DNA of 64,000 nt, from positions 32,434,767-32,498,766 of the forward strand of contig NW_026947509.1 of NCBI RefSeq assembly GCF_034190915.1, written 5' to 3'. The stretch's first letter is position 1; every line of letters begins with the position of its first letter. Positions 49,901 to 58,729 of the stretch are shown here, piece by piece. The notes under the pieces were generated by a model. It was given only the letters and a program-made list of their open reading frames with translations. It was not told the origin of the DNA and did no database searches. The position numbers and the translations under genes were made by a program. Source of the DNA: Cavia porcellus (taxonomy: Eukaryota; Chordata; Mammalia; Rodentia; Caviidae).

Positions 49901-50430
49901 AGAAGCCAAGGTCAGAGGGAAGGACACTGTGGAAGAGCCCAGCCTCCAAAGTAGCTTTGCAAGCCTCAGGACAAGAATCATAATTAAATCCTTTCTCTGT
50001 CCAAAAGAACACATCCGCGTGGAGGAGCAGGCTTGCTGCTGTCTTTTTAAACTAGAAAAAAATGAAAATGAAGGCTCTCCCCAATGAATGGACTGCAGAT
50101 AGACAGTGCAAAGTAGAGGAGAGGAAGCTTCGTTACTCACTCACTCTTTTTAATGAGCTCCTGAACGCCCGAAACAGATATGGACTCAGGGACTGGGAGT
50201 TCACTTTGGCCACAGAGGCACTGAGGGCTTCATGCAGGGAGGAAGGGTCATAGTCGAACACAGGGAAACCTGGACATAAGCACATGGCCACAGGGACGTG
50301 AGACACCTGCCCGGGATTGTGATGAGTCCTCAGAGCAGGTGGCCCCGGTGTCGGGGTCCTTACCTGAGCAAGACCGATAGTGCATCCCAAGGGCAAATAT
50401 GATCAATAGCTTCACCACGCTCCTCTCCAT
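31080..50430 (-). CDS. SPP2: SPP2, secreted phosphoprotein 24 (gene-level; 7 coding exons)
   Basis: The coding sequence is joined from 50430-50364, 50269-50145, 43478-43356, 42222-42115, 34908-34854, 33774-33724 and 31165-31080, 615 nt giving 204 residues. Intron phases are 1,0,0,0,1,1, and every junction has GT/AG. The start ATG has a strong Kozak context (CCACCATGG). Residues 1-23 form a signal peptide, and the mature chain should start at FPVFDYD. A cystatin-like domain follows, with Cys86/Cys97 and Cys110/Cys128 at the spacing known for spp24. The Cys110-Cys128 loop corresponds to the TGF-beta-receptor-II-like BMP-binding loop. A serine/glutamate stretch (SESHSSEE, residues 134-141) offers S-x-E sites for secretory-pathway kinase, and the tail is arginine-rich. 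From the family, spp24 is a liver-made plasma protein that binds BMP/TGF-beta ligands and is found in bone and fetuin-mineral complexes. Length is near the family norm (about 200-211 residues) and I see no frameshift. Confidence 0.96.
31166..33723 (-). other. SPP2 intron 6
   Basis: It has GT/AG ends. It contains a B1-like SINE (about 33425-33545) and sequence with weak MaLR-like features at 31585-32665, including a decayed gtagatagctaattc LTR-type end. Confidence 0.8.
33425..33545 (-). mobile_element. B1-type SINE fragment
   Basis: The reverse complement reads GAGGCTGAGGCAGGAGAATC, then CCTATAAGTAAGACCCTGTT, then an A-rich tail with Gs. Confidence 0.6.
33724..33774 (-). CDS. SPP2: SPP2 coding exon 6
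   Basis: This 51-nt exon completes Gly160 and encodes LIPEEPRSQRFYDRSP (161-176) plus the first base of Glu177. The acceptor is CATTATAG|GTCTC and the donor CACCTG|GTAAGT. The FYDRS motif and the phase 1/1 boundaries identify it. The LIPEEPR stretch differs from the acidic, serine-containing version I recall in human SPP2. Confidence 0.9.
33775..34853 (-). other. SPP2 intron 5
   Basis: About 1.1 kb with GT/AG ends. It holds a (CCT)n pyrimidine tract at 33862-33910. Confidence 0.85.
33862..33910. repeat. (CCT)n-like pyrimidine tract
   Basis: Tandem CCT units mixed with CTT and CTG. Confidence 0.85.
34854..34908 (-). CDS. SPP2: SPP2 coding exon 5
   Basis: This small 55-nt exon is too short for an ORF scan. 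It encodes MIFGDMGRSYNWRNDYLL (142-159) and the first base of Gly160. The acceptor is TTTCTTTAG|ATG and the donor CTACTTG|GTAAGT. It was recognised from the conserved family motif (M-I/M-F-G-D-M ... W-R-N-x-Y-L). The phase change 0 to 1 is matched by the next exon. Confidence 0.93.
36247..36608 (+). mobile_element. Non-autonomous DNA transposon, copy 2
   Basis: The ends ttcttcattta and taaatgaggaa (36598-36608) are inverted. The middle aligns with 18220-18609, including gttatg-aa-taaaa-caaagtca and ccatttctttgtcctga. Confidence 0.7.
36620..37375 (+). mobile_element. Old L1 3' end (ORF2 C-terminus and 3' UTR)
   Basis: The typical L1 3' order is visible: cacacccactagaatggctg, a ccactttggaaaac region, cacaatagccagagggcggg, then the ggacacatattgtgggattt ... 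gatcactggtcaccaag tail. Confidence 0.75.
37389..37465 (+). mobile_element. ID-type SINE
   Basis: The GGGTGTAGCTCAGTGG A box is clear; the B box is decayed. Confidence 0.7.
37645..37790. repeat. Polypurine (GGA/GAG)n tract
   Basis: About 145 nt of nearly pure purines on the plus strand, with aggaggaggaggagga at its core. Confidence 0.85.
40250..40505 (+). mobile_element. MaLR LTR fragment (MT/ORR1-like)
   Basis: The 3' part reads actgtgagctaaacattcct, cctttgacttgcgagtgc and caacaaggagaagataagta. These are the R/U5 features of rodent MaLR LTRs. Confidence 0.6.
40661..40739 (-). mobile_element. ID-type SINE with target-site duplication
   Basis: The minus strand has a TTTAGCTCAGCAGC A box and a decayed B box. 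Flanking copies of gaaacttta[g/t]actctttt at about 40643-40660 and 40741-40758 are a target duplication with one mismatch. Confidence 0.8.
40812..40919 (+). mobile_element. ID-type SINE with (CA)n tail
   Basis: The body is 40812-40885: GGGGATTTAGCTCAGTGG A box and GAGTTTGATCCCC B box. The tail has become a (CA)n microsatellite (40884-40919). Similar A-rich flanks suggest a target duplication. Confidence 0.85.
40884..40919. repeat. (CA)n microsatellite in SINE tail
   Basis: About 18 uninterrupted CA units directly after the ID body. Confidence 0.95.
41110..41200 (-). mobile_element. L2 LINE 3' end, antisense
   Basis: The plus strand reads attcattcaacaagtattta then ctgagtgtctaccttgtgtc. This is the antisense of the L2 terminus. 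Confidence 0.6.
41340..41440 (-). repeat. MIR-like SINE fragment
   Basis: Tattatgagccagacactac, then tttaatttccacaaat and cctcagcaacctctg resemble antisense MIR. Confidence 0.4.
41570..41870 (+). mobile_element. L1 3' end fragment
   Basis: It reads cacagtgaagtactattctg, ccataaagaagaacaga, gatggatgcaccttgagat and gtttctcctatatgagaaag, the sense 3' end of an L1. Confidence 0.75.
42115..42222 (-). CDS. SPP2: SPP2 coding exon 4 (BMP-binding loop and Ser/Glu stretch)
   Basis: The exon is 108 nt, phase 0, and encodes Gln106 to Glu141. The acceptor is CTCTTCCAG|CAAACC and the donor GAGGAG|GTAGGT. Cys110 and Cys128 bound the 19-residue loop related to the TGF-beta type II receptor. SESHSSEE follows directly. 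The exon lies in a locally GC- and CpG-rich patch (about 41990-42300), unlike the AT-rich introns around it. Confidence 0.95.
42223..43355 (-). other. SPP2 intron 3
   Basis: About 1.1 kb with GT/AG ends. No repeat is recognised. Confidence 0.85.
43356..43478 (-). CDS. SPP2: SPP2 coding exon 3 (first disulfide)
   Basis: The exon is 123 nt, phase 0 at both ends, and encodes Val65 to Val105 (VNVLDEDRV ... QRGYYV). The acceptor is TTTTGTGAAG|GTG and the donor TACGTG|GTGAGT. It carries Cys86 and Cys97, the first disulfide pair of the cystatin-like fold. Ser90-Arg-Glu92 matches the S-x-E kinase consensus. Confidence 0.95.
45190..47640 (+). mobile_element. MaLR (ERVL-MaLR) provirus remnant
   Basis: The 5' LTR end at 45190-45382 reads aaactgtgacccaaataaac, ctctcctctttta and gctgaccaacaca. 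The interior follows, then a 3' LTR start at 47468 (tgtgacagttaagctgg ... catccagggcatttgtgagg). There is no coding capacity, as usual for MaLR elements. Confidence 0.6.
46790..47400 (-). mobile_element. L1 3' fragment inside the MaLR remnant
   Basis: Antisense L1 3' end: actgagtagtactccattgt, tccattcctcagttgatagg, agttgtttccataattta. It is related to the L1 at 59717-60070. Confidence 0.7.
50145..50269 (-). CDS. SPP2: SPP2 coding exon 2 (start of cystatin-like domain)
   Basis: The exon is 125 nt and encodes Gly23 (split codon) to Arg64, starting FPVFDYDPSSL and ending FRSSLKR. The acceptor is TGTCCAG|GTTT and the donor AAAAGA|GTGAGT. The segment VNSQSLSPYLFRAFRSSLKR is the best conserved part of the family and is what identified the gene. 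The mature N-terminus has Phe where other mammals have Tyr in the VYDYD motif. Confidence 0.95.
50364..50430 (-). CDS. SPP2: SPP2 coding exon 1 (signal peptide)
   Basis: This exon encodes Met1 to Ser22 and the first base of Gly23. A hydrophobic core (VVKLLIIFALGM) precedes a small-residue SCSG cleavage region. The start is chosen by the CCACCATGG context and by where the family signal peptide begins. The donor reads TCAG|GTAAGG. The following intron is only 94 bp (50270-50363), so both exons fall within one 300-bp stretch. Confidence 0.93.
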
Positions 50431-50600
50431 GGTGGAAAGAATGATTTTAACTCAGAGCCCGGGAGATGGTCTCTCTGTGGCTTTAGGGTGATGATTCTCT
50501 CTGAGAACAGCTGAATTAACCAAATCTGCTTGTTTTCTCTGATTCGTGTGGTCTGCAACTTAAACAGAAAGAATTGATCCTGGGGGTCAATATTTACTGC
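50431..50600 (-). promoter_or_regulatory. Likely SPP2 5' UTR and core promoter
   Basis: This is the sequence directly upstream of the SPP2 start codon. No TATA box is evident. On the minus strand TGGTTAATTC (50513-50522) resembles an HNF1 half-site, and a TGTTTA FOXA-like core lies further upstream near 50560. Both would suit a liver-expressed gene. The transcription start is not determined. Confidence 0.4.
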
Positions 50601-51129
50601 TGACTTTTCCTATGGAAAAGTTCCAGTTTCAGGTCACTTTTGAAGTTTAGACTTTACCCTGGGGACTTTAGCCTACAGCAAAAGACATCAAGAGGCCCGG
50701 GACTTCATGTGAGCTGTTTATTTTCTCTTTTTATTTTCCTTCTCTCGGGGGATGATGTGTTCCACAAAACAGCTGCTTTTCAGTTTTTGCCTGTTCCATC
50801 CCTCTCATAGGACTCCCAGGGGACTATTTCTGAAAATAATGTATTTTGAAATTTACTTTGGAAATTATGATTTCAAAGAAGAGAATTTTATGGAGGTTTT
50901 ACACATTCCAAGCAAAGCATAGGTGATGTAAGAAGCTGCAACACAATTCTGCTCACTAATCTTCTTGCTCGTGGACATTTTTGCACATTAGTAGGCTCCC
51001 CCTGTAACAGTTTTTATGCAGTGCATGAACCCAAGGAGGGCTGTGAATTATTAAAAAGAGAAATGCTCTGCAGGAAACACCATGCACATTGTGTAAAGGT
51101 GATTGTATGAGCATTCATAACATCAACAG
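50601..51129. other. SPP2 5' flank, unassigned
   Basis: No repeat or gene recognised. Confidence 0.35.
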
Positions 51130-51260
51130 AAGCCTGGGCTCAGAAAGCCCAGCCCTGCAATCTCAGCTCTGCTATGTCCTCACTAGTGTGTGTCCTTGGT
51201 TGCAGTTCTCAACACCTCTGTGGCTCAATTTCCTCACCTATAAAATGGGCATAAATGGAT
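51130..51260 (+). repeat. MIR SINE
   Basis: It has ctcagctctgctatgtcctc, tgtccttggttgcagttct and ctcaatttcctcacctataa, then aatgggcataa, in MIR order. Confidence 0.7.
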
Positions 51261-51614
51261 AGACAGGGTTCTGCAATTAAAGAGAACTCACAAGATGAAT
51301 GGAGGGAAGAAGAAAGGTTTATTTTAAGGAATTGGCTTTGGCAGCCTGGGAAGACCTATTGTCCAGTACAAAGGCCAACCACTGGCAAAATTCCCTCCTA
51401 CTGGTCAGCCTTTTTTTTTTTTGCTCAGATCTTCAGCTGGTTGAATGACATATATACATACACACAATGAAGTTATTTGCTTAACTCAAAATCTATTGAT
51501 TAAAACATTTAGAATAATGTTCCTCAAAATGTCCAGATACCAAATGTGTCTACCCAAGATGACACATCACATGAGGACTGAATAACAAGCCCTCAGGGGA
51601 TGACTTAGAAAAAT

Positions 51615-51850
51615 GTATTGGTCAGTTTTTCATCCCTGGAACCAAATACCTGACGTACATAACTTGAAGGGAGGATTTAGTTTTGCTCATGGTTTCAGAA
51701 GATTCAGTCCATGGCTGGGGGTTCCAAGGCAGACACATCATGACGGAGGTGTATGGTAGAAGAAGGTGCTCATTTCATGGTGGCCAGGAGTCAGAGCAGA
51801 GGAACAGACCTGGAGTCTCTCTTGAGTGAATTAGTACTCTAGCCCACTCT
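51615..51850 (-). mobile_element. MaLR LTR (MT/MLT-like), antisense
   Basis: The plus strand reads tattggtcagtttttcatcc, ccaaatacctgacgtacata, tttgctcatggtttcagaag and atcatgacggaggtg. This is the reverse complement of the LTR end at 52850-52925. Confidence 0.65.
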
Positions 51851-52719
51851 GTATATAAAATCAAATAGAAGCACCAGCTAAGGAGGTCTCAATGACAATG
51901 AAAATTCGGACAGGGACTGAAGAAAGACTGAGAAATGGGTCTCTGGCAGGAATTCATGGGTCTCTTGGAACCCATGAAATCCAGGGACTCATGAGTCTCT
52001 TTCATCTCAGCTTTGATAGCTGCAAGGTCATCCACAGGAGAGAAGGTAACTTGGCCAAGAAAAAGAACAGCAAGGGAAAGCTGGGGGAGGGAACCATCAC
52101 ATTTGCCAGACAATGTGGTGAGGTTCCAGTGCTCCCCAGGGACAGGCTAGCAGGAGGGAAGAGGCCGGGAACAGCCATGGTGACAGACGTAAACTATCGC
52201 CACATCCACAAGGCAACCTTTGCCATCAAGAGCCTGCCTGGGTTTTTTGTCTGTTTCCACTGTCACTGCCCCATAGTATATACTTTTGCCAAGCAAAACC
52301 ATGTTTCTGATGGCTTTTCTCATTGACCGAACCGCAAGGCACCTGTGAATACTCACTGCCGTCACCCAAAGGTGCTTCTACAAGACACTCATCAGCATTT
52401 GAGCACAATGGTGTTTGGACTCCCAGGGTAACCTGAGGGTCCACACGCCCGTTTGTTTGCTCAACCACAGCTCCAGGCCAGTGCTTCCCGACTGCTCTGC
52501 ACCTGCTCCTGGGCCACCCTACCAGATTCCAGTGCTCCAGGGTCCTTGGCCATCCAAGTGTCCTTTGGAGCTGGTTGTCACCAAAGGGTCCATGCATTAA
52601 AGGCTTGATGCTCAGCTTTGCACAACTGGAAGATGGTGGGGGAAAAGCGGACTTCATGGGGCATTTTAGGTCACTGGGACATCCCTGAAAAGACACTGAA
52701 GGTTCCAGTCTCTTTCCTG
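51851..52719. other. Unassigned sequence
   Basis: Open frames of 144 (plus) and 156 (minus) codons overlap here but match no family I know and show no gene signals. Confidence 0.35.
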
Positions 52720-52925
52720 TCCTCCTTCCTCTTCATCTGGCCTTGAGGTGAGCAGTGTTCTCCACTACACCCTCCCAGTATGGTGGACTGTGTCACCACA
52801 GGCCCAGAGAGCCACCAGGCTGGCCAGTCATAACCCAAAATCTTCAAAAGTGTGAGAGAAATAAACCTTTCTTATTTATAATTGGATTATCTCAGGCATT
52901 TTGTTACAGTAATGAAAGCTGACAA
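52720..52925 (+). mobile_element. MaLR LTR 3' part (MT/ORR1-like)
   Basis: It reads gtgtgagagaaataaacctt, tcttatttata, caggcattttgttacagtaa and gaaagctgacaaac, the typical rodent MaLR R/U5. Confidence 0.7.
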
Positions 52926-54459
52926 ACCCTGACTCTCAAGGACTTCCACTGTGGGCTTTTGTAATGGTGTTCTTACTCCGGGGGCCAGCTGCCTCACATT
53001 AATCAAGCCACAGCCTACAAGGCACCCCTCAGAGAGACGCCTGGACTCACCTCCTGCTTCTACAACCCTTCCACCAAGCCCTTCCCTCTGACTCTCTGCT
53101 TCCTCTCTCCCTGGCAATTATCACACATGCATAGACATCTGCTGATTATTTTGCAGTCACCTTTCTTCTGGAGTAGACCACAAGCTCGGAGAAGTAGAGA
53201 TGGTGACTCCCTGATCTGTGTCACTCTGAGAGCCCCCAGAGGAGCCCCCAAGGGAGCACTTGTTGCGTGAGTGAGTGAGGGAACCCACTGGGTATCTCAG
53301 AATTTGGTGCCAAGTCCTTCTGTCTGAAGTCAGTACCCATTTCTGTCATGTAACAGGTCCTCTGGGCCGTGTGCTAGGGGGCGGTGACCACTGAAATCTG
53401 TTATGCTGTTGTTTGTAACCTGGTCTGAACCCAATCCCATTAGAGTCTTCTAGATTTAACTAAGAGAACCATCTGGCTGCAAACTCCACGGCCTCATTAA
53501 ATGCACGTAGCAATAAAAGTAATTGTAAGAGAGCGGGGAGATGAGAGAGACAACAATGAAATGATGTTTCCGGCACAGGGTCATTGATTCTGTTGCAGCT
53601 TGCTGGCGTGGGAATAGATCTCTGTGCTGCCCAGATCCTCTTGGCTACAATTAAATGTTAAGGCCAGGCATGCAGGGCAGGCACTGATGAGTGCTAAAAA
53701 GCAGTGATTTAAAAAGGCCTTTGCAGAGTTCTGTCATGTGTAGTAAACCTGAAAGATTAAACATAAGCCACCCATTGTAAGGCGGGCCATTTTGCTACTT
53801 TTTCTCCGATCTGCAGAACTGTGAATGGCATTCATTCTGGTAATTTCCTGCTGTTCCAACAAAAATCATTTAGGTATTAAAAATCATGTGGCACAAAGTT
53901 CAAAGCACTGTGTACCTTTTTGATGTCGCCCTGGACATTTTATATAAAAATCCGTCACAGAAATTTTAATAACAGGAATTGGGAGCACTGTGAATTAAGA
54001 TGGGTGAGTGGCGTGGCATGGACCAGAATCATTGCTATCACCTTTATCATTTCTTTTGGGGTTGATTCATTTCATTTTTGTCATCTCTGTACTAATATTA
54101 TTGGAGAAAAATCAGTAAATTTAAAGCCAAATTTAAATTCAATCTTCATCTGATCTATAAATCAGATTTGGTGGCTGCTTTCCAATTTCTTACCAGAATT
54201 AAACCTCTGATTGCCACTGTCAAAATTTACTTTGCCGGCCTAGAGTCAGGCCCTTTCTGTGTTCTGGAAATGTCAGTATCACTGGTTTGTTTGCTCTTAC
54301 AAGAGAGGTCATGTTTATCTACAGAGCAGAGCAGAAGCTCCAACAGGCAGGAGCTGAAAACACTTATTCTCCAGCCCTGTGGAACCCGTGAGCCAAGCAT
54401 CTGGAGAGACCTGGCCATCTGTATCTCACAAGCTCCCATGGGAATCTGAGAAGCAGTGA
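52926..54459. other. Unassigned intergenic sequence
   Basis: No gene or clear repeat. Confidence 0.35.
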
Positions 54460-54665
54460 TGCAGCACTGGTTCTCAATCAGGGGAATTCTGCCCATCGGG
54501 GCATTTGGAAATGTCTATAGACACTTTTGTTTTGTCACAGTTACAAGACAGGATGTGAGCACTTCGTAGCGGGTAGAAGCCCAACATAGACACCTGCTCC
54601 AAAGCCTTGCTGATAATGAAATCCAGAATGGCCTAGTTTCTCCAAAGCTCAGGGATATAAATATG
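54460..54665 (+). mobile_element. MER5A-like hAT DNA transposon fossil
   Basis: It reads actggttctcaatcagggga, ggggcatttggaaatgtcta, gacacttttgttttgtcaca and agcgggtagaagcccaacat, the MER5A order. Confidence 0.7.
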
Positions 54666-54933
54666 TATTACATGCAAACAAAGAAAATCACGGTTCTGTG
54701 GTACAGTGAGTCCAGGAATCCTCAGAGGAGGAAAAGGGAAACAGGTTTCTTCACTCAGGGCCTCTTGGCCCCAGACATGCTAATAGACACGATGAATCCT
54801 AACCAAGTTCCTAGAAACCTGGAGTTACATACCTTGAGGCCAAGAGTGTGGCTTCCACTCCGGTGAGGTGTCTTTCTGATGACCACTGAGGCACAGTGGT
54901 ACCATGCCAAAAAGATGATTAAGGCCTACTTTT

Positions 54934-55593
54934 TTTTTTTTTTTATAAATTTTTTATTTGAGGAGAAAAGAAAAAAAAACAGTGAAAGGGTACAAGTTAT
55001 ACAGATTTACAGAAGAAAAAAATGAACAATAGGAAATCATTAGTTAATGGATTACATATTGCCATCTTAGAAATAATTGTTCAAGTCACAAAATTAAAGC
55101 TTGTAGAGTGGACATTCCAACAATGATACTGCAAACAGTTCTGTTCAATGATCCAATAAAACTCTGTGATATCATTTTCTATCTTATACACTTAATTATA
55201 CATGCAGTTATATAGTTTAGAGCACTTTCTTTTCCTCTCTTTTGTACAATGACTATTACACGTTTTGGGTTTCATTGCTCCCACGGTTCTTCTTGCTTTT
55301 TTGGAAGAGAGTAAAACCAAATGAGACATAACAGAACAGAATCGGTCAAGTCAAAAGGGTGGACATAATAGATAATATAAAAACATAATACAAGGTGATC
55401 AACAATGGTTACCATAATGCCTCCCGCTATCTCTAATAGAATTGCCTATATCATTAGTTATAATACAATTGAACAAAACAGTAAAGAACAAAACCGACAA
55501 AACCAAAACATTGGAGACATTGTAGGTCTTCAAAAGTAGATAGAAGTCAACGAGAATGGGCGTTATAATGAATCTCATTATCTTCTCAGCTGA
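54934..55593 (-). mobile_element. 5'-truncated L1 (3' UTR only), copy A
   Basis: Flanked by a 14-nt perfect target duplication (taaggcctactttt at 54920-54933 and 55594-55607). The poly-T at the low-coordinate end is the minus-strand tail. The body is homologous to copies B (59197-59702) and C (60661-61360) and to the 3' UTR of the large L1. Confidence 0.88.
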
Positions 55594-55607
55594 TAAGGCC
55601 TACTTTT

Positions 55608-56309
55608 AACAGCAGGATTTGAGGAGGTTCCGCTAGAGAGATGGGGACCTCAAGTCAGCTTGGTGAGGTCCTGGACGTCTTCTCACATTTAGGATGCATC
55701 AAGAAAAAGGAACAAGGCTCTTCTTACAGCAGTCTGAGATGAGCAGGGTCTGGCTGATCACTGCATCAGCTCTGATCTTGCAAGATGGCCATGGAAGGAA
55801 TTCTTACTGCTCCACAGGGTGGTTAGGTCTGCAAAGCAGAGTGATTTGCTCTCCCTATAGTCTCTCTGCTTGGGGTGGTCTCCATTTTGTGGAGATTCTG
55901 CTGGAACCCAAGGCGACCACAGATTTAGGGCAATGACAGGAGACTCCTGGGAGTGGCCGAAGGTCTCTGTAAATCTCTGTTTTTGGTGTCCTCGATCTTC
56001 CAGTTAGATGAACTAGGTTATATAATTTCTCAGCTAATTGGTCTTGTTTTGCTGACTTTTAGACGGACAGATGCTCTCTGTATGCATCATATGCTCATAT
56101 GCAGAGCTAAGCAAGTGTCTGATCCGTGCCTTTAAGGTGATAAGAGAGATTAATACAAAATGAGGGTCAAGTTTTGTTCTTCTTTATCTCTTGGGTGTCT
56201 CAAGGTCCACGTGAAGTCATTATTTTTGTTTGATTGTTTGTTCGTTTTAGCAAAAGCAAATTTAACAGCCTTGACAGCCTCAGAGGAAAGTACAAGGTGG
56301 GATTTTATT
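55608..56309. other. Unassigned sequence
   Basis: No gene or clear repeat. Confidence 0.35.
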
Positions 56310-56325
56310 AATAAATTGGTTAAAG

Positions 56326-56386
56326 TTACACTGCTTTGTTTTGTTTTGTGTTTTTCCCTTTTTCCTCTTAAATAAAAAAAAAAAAA

Positions 56387-56411
<25 letters not shown>
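56326..56411 (+). mobile_element. Tiny polyadenylated retro-insertion
   Basis: A 16-nt perfect duplication (aataaattggttaaag at 56310-56325 and 56412-56427) encloses an 86-nt insert. The insert has a 44-nt pyrimidine-rich body ending cctctt, followed by an A/(AAAT)n tail. The source is unknown; L1-mediated retroposition is inferred. Confidence 0.7.
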
Positions 56412-56417
<6 letters not shown>

Positions 56418-56420
56418 ATT
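56371..56420. repeat. (AAAT)n simple repeat
   Basis: An A12 run followed by about nine TAAA units, the decayed tail of the insertion above plus its duplication. Confidence 0.9.
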
Positions 56421-56427
56421 GGTTAAA

Positions 56428-57399
56428 GGCCCAGGAGTTTTTCCCCTTTCTCTAGCGTGGTCTCTGTCTCAAAACAAGGGAATTAGCTAAGTAAAAGGAA
56501 AGATTGGTTTGAATCAACTTCATCCTAACTTGACCAAAAATTCAATACCAGCTTAAATATGATAAAACCTTTTTTTCTCTCATTAGGAAAACAGTAAGAA
56601 AGAAGACAAGCCATCTGGTGACCCCACAATTATCAGGGACCCAAACTCCTTTTGGACATTTTGTCATTTTGGACAAAGATCTCATCTTTGTCCAAAATGG
56701 AATCCAAAATGGCTACCAAAGCTCCAGCCATCACATTCTATTCTGTGCAGCTTGTTGAAAAAAAAAAAAAAAAGATAAAAGGGATGAGCCTCATTCCTTT
56801 AAGGGTCCTTTCCAATATCTCTAATACCTGCTTATTCCTCACTGGCCAAAATTAAGTTATAGAGCCAACCTACTGTGAAGGAGGCTAGGAAATAAGTTTG
56901 TTAACTAGGGGAATAGATACTGGGCTGGTAAGTAATAATCACTGCCACCTCGAGTCGCAGGAAGGAGAAGGTTTGCGTTCTGTGGTAGAGCAGAGACAGG
57001 GCATTTCCAGAAAGACAGATGTGCAAGAGGGTGGAAGGCAATGCTTAAATGCAAAGTCCTGAAGGAAAGCTAGAATTAAGAGCCCCCACAAATAATACCG
57101 AGAAGATATTTCTATTTCTCATAGTTTCTGAGTTGAATTTCTGACAGTGCCAAAAAAACAAATTTTAAAGATGAAACATAGTTCTTCCCAGGAAAATTAG
57201 AGATTTTTTTCAAGAATGAATTATCAGTTAGGAAAAACTTAGTAGTAGTGTAGCAATAAACATCCTCCAAATTTTACTAGCTGAAAATGATAAAATTGTA
57301 TTTTTTACTATGCACACCATAGGTTAAAAAAGAAACACTGCTTATCACAATCCCCCAAATTGCCCAGAGTAACGGAGCACCCATTTTTATATCATTATT
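56428..57399. other. Unassigned, old-repeat-like sequence
   Basis: 56640-56960 looks like an old interspersed repeat I cannot name. It contains a perfect 16-bp-arm hairpin (56665-56699) and an A-run (56758-56773). Confidence 0.35.
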
Positions 57400-58445
57400 A
57401 TTCTTGATGTAGCAACAGCTGATGTGAGATCCACCCTCTAACAGCTTCTAAGTATGCAACACAACAACATTAATCATGGCAACAATACTGCATTGCAGGT
57501 CTCTAGAACCTTCTCATCTGCATGGCCAAAACTCTGTACCCATTAAATAGAAGCTCTCCCTTTTCCTGTGCCCATTTCAATCTATTATAACTGTCATTCT
57601 GCTTCTGCTTCCGAGTTTGGTTACTTTAGTTACCACAGATAAGTAGAATCAGGAAGTAACTGTCATTCTGTGACGGGCTTATTTGATTTAGCATAATCTC
57701 CTCAAGTTTCCTCTGTATGACAGCCCATGACCGGATTTTTTGTGTCTGAATACTATTCCACCAGATTGGGTACCACATTCTTTCTCTTCCTACCCATCCA
57801 TCTGTGGACTTTTTAGCTGCTGTGTGTACAGCCGAAGTGAACATAGGAATGTAAATGTCTCCTTACAAACCTGATTTCAACTGTGCTAAATACCCAGATG
57901 TGGAATTGCTGGACTGTAAGGCGATTCTAATTTAAGCTTTTGGGAAATCTGCACATTGTTTTTCCATAGCAGCTACCTTGGTTTCCATTCCTGCAAACAG
58001 TGTTCAAGGGATCTGATTTCCATAAATCCTCACCTACCCTCTTGTATTTTCTGGTTTTGGGAGGTGGCTGTGTTACAAACATGAGCTGATATCTCATTCT
58101 GATTTGCATTTTCCTCAGCAGCTTTCCTTATGCCTTTCAGTCACTTGTACATCTTCTTTGGAGAAATATCTGTGCAAGTCTTCTGCCCACTTTTAAGTTA
58201 GGTTATTTGAGTTTCTGTTGTTGAATTGTAGCAGTTCCTTATATATTTTAGCTATTAACTTCCTATCAGATTTATGCTTTATAAATGTTTCCTTGCATTC
58301 TATAACTTGCCTTTCCATTTTCTTGATCATTTCTTTTGCTGTGCACACTATTTCAAAATTTAATTTAGTCTTGCTTGCCTACTTTTACATGTTGTTTCTT
58401 CTCCTTTGGTGACATTTTAAGAAACCAGTGCAAAAATCAGTGTCA
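57400..58445 (-). mobile_element. Old L1 (ORF2 C-terminus/3' UTR)
   Basis: The antisense L1 order is clear: aatactattccaccagattg, tagcagctaccttggtttcc, gatatctcattctgatttgc, cagtcacttgtacatcttct, then ctgtgcacactatttcaaaa. It is cut by the younger L1 at about 58459. Confidence 0.75.
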
Positions 58446-58595
58446 TGAGCTGGGCTCCTATTTTCTTTTTCTTTTTTTTTTTATTTTTAAAAGAAAAAGT
58501 CAGAAAAGAAAAACAAAAATCAAAAGAGATAAACAAAAACAACAAACCCAAAACAATAACAAGATGAGTTTTTAAAACATAATGAAAGAAATTTA

Positions 58596-58729
58596 GCCCT
58601 CGCGTCTGTAATCCCAGCACTCCGGAGGCTGAGGTGGGAGGATCCTTGCAAGTTCGAGACCAGCCTGGGCTGCAAAGTGAGCTCAAGGCCGCCTGAACTA
58701 CAAAGCAAAACCCTGTCTCAAAAAAAAAA
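58596..58729 (+). mobile_element. B1-type SINE with perfect target duplication
   Basis: The body reads gcgtctgtaatcccagcact, ccggaggctgaggtggga, cgagaccagcctgggctgc and accctgtctc plus an A-tail. Identical 22-nt flanks lie at 58574-58595 and 58730-58751. Low divergence and perfect flanks suggest a fairly recent insertion. Confidence 0.92.

Larger units (their letters stand above)
43479..50144 (-). other. SPP2 intron 2
   Basis: About 6.7 kb with GT/AG ends. It contains an MaLR provirus remnant (45190-47640) with an L1 fragment. 43479-45189 and 47640-50144 are unassigned. Confidence 0.85.

Noticed and set aside
51892..52696. 144-codon plus-strand and 156-codon minus-strand frames
   Set aside because: They overlap each other, have low-complexity composition and match no protein family I recognise. 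No Kozak or transcript signals were seen.
25295..56420. Regularly repeated short units as CRISPR-like arrays
   Set aside because: They are CA, AAAT, CCT and GGA simple repeats without unique spacers, in a mammalian genome.
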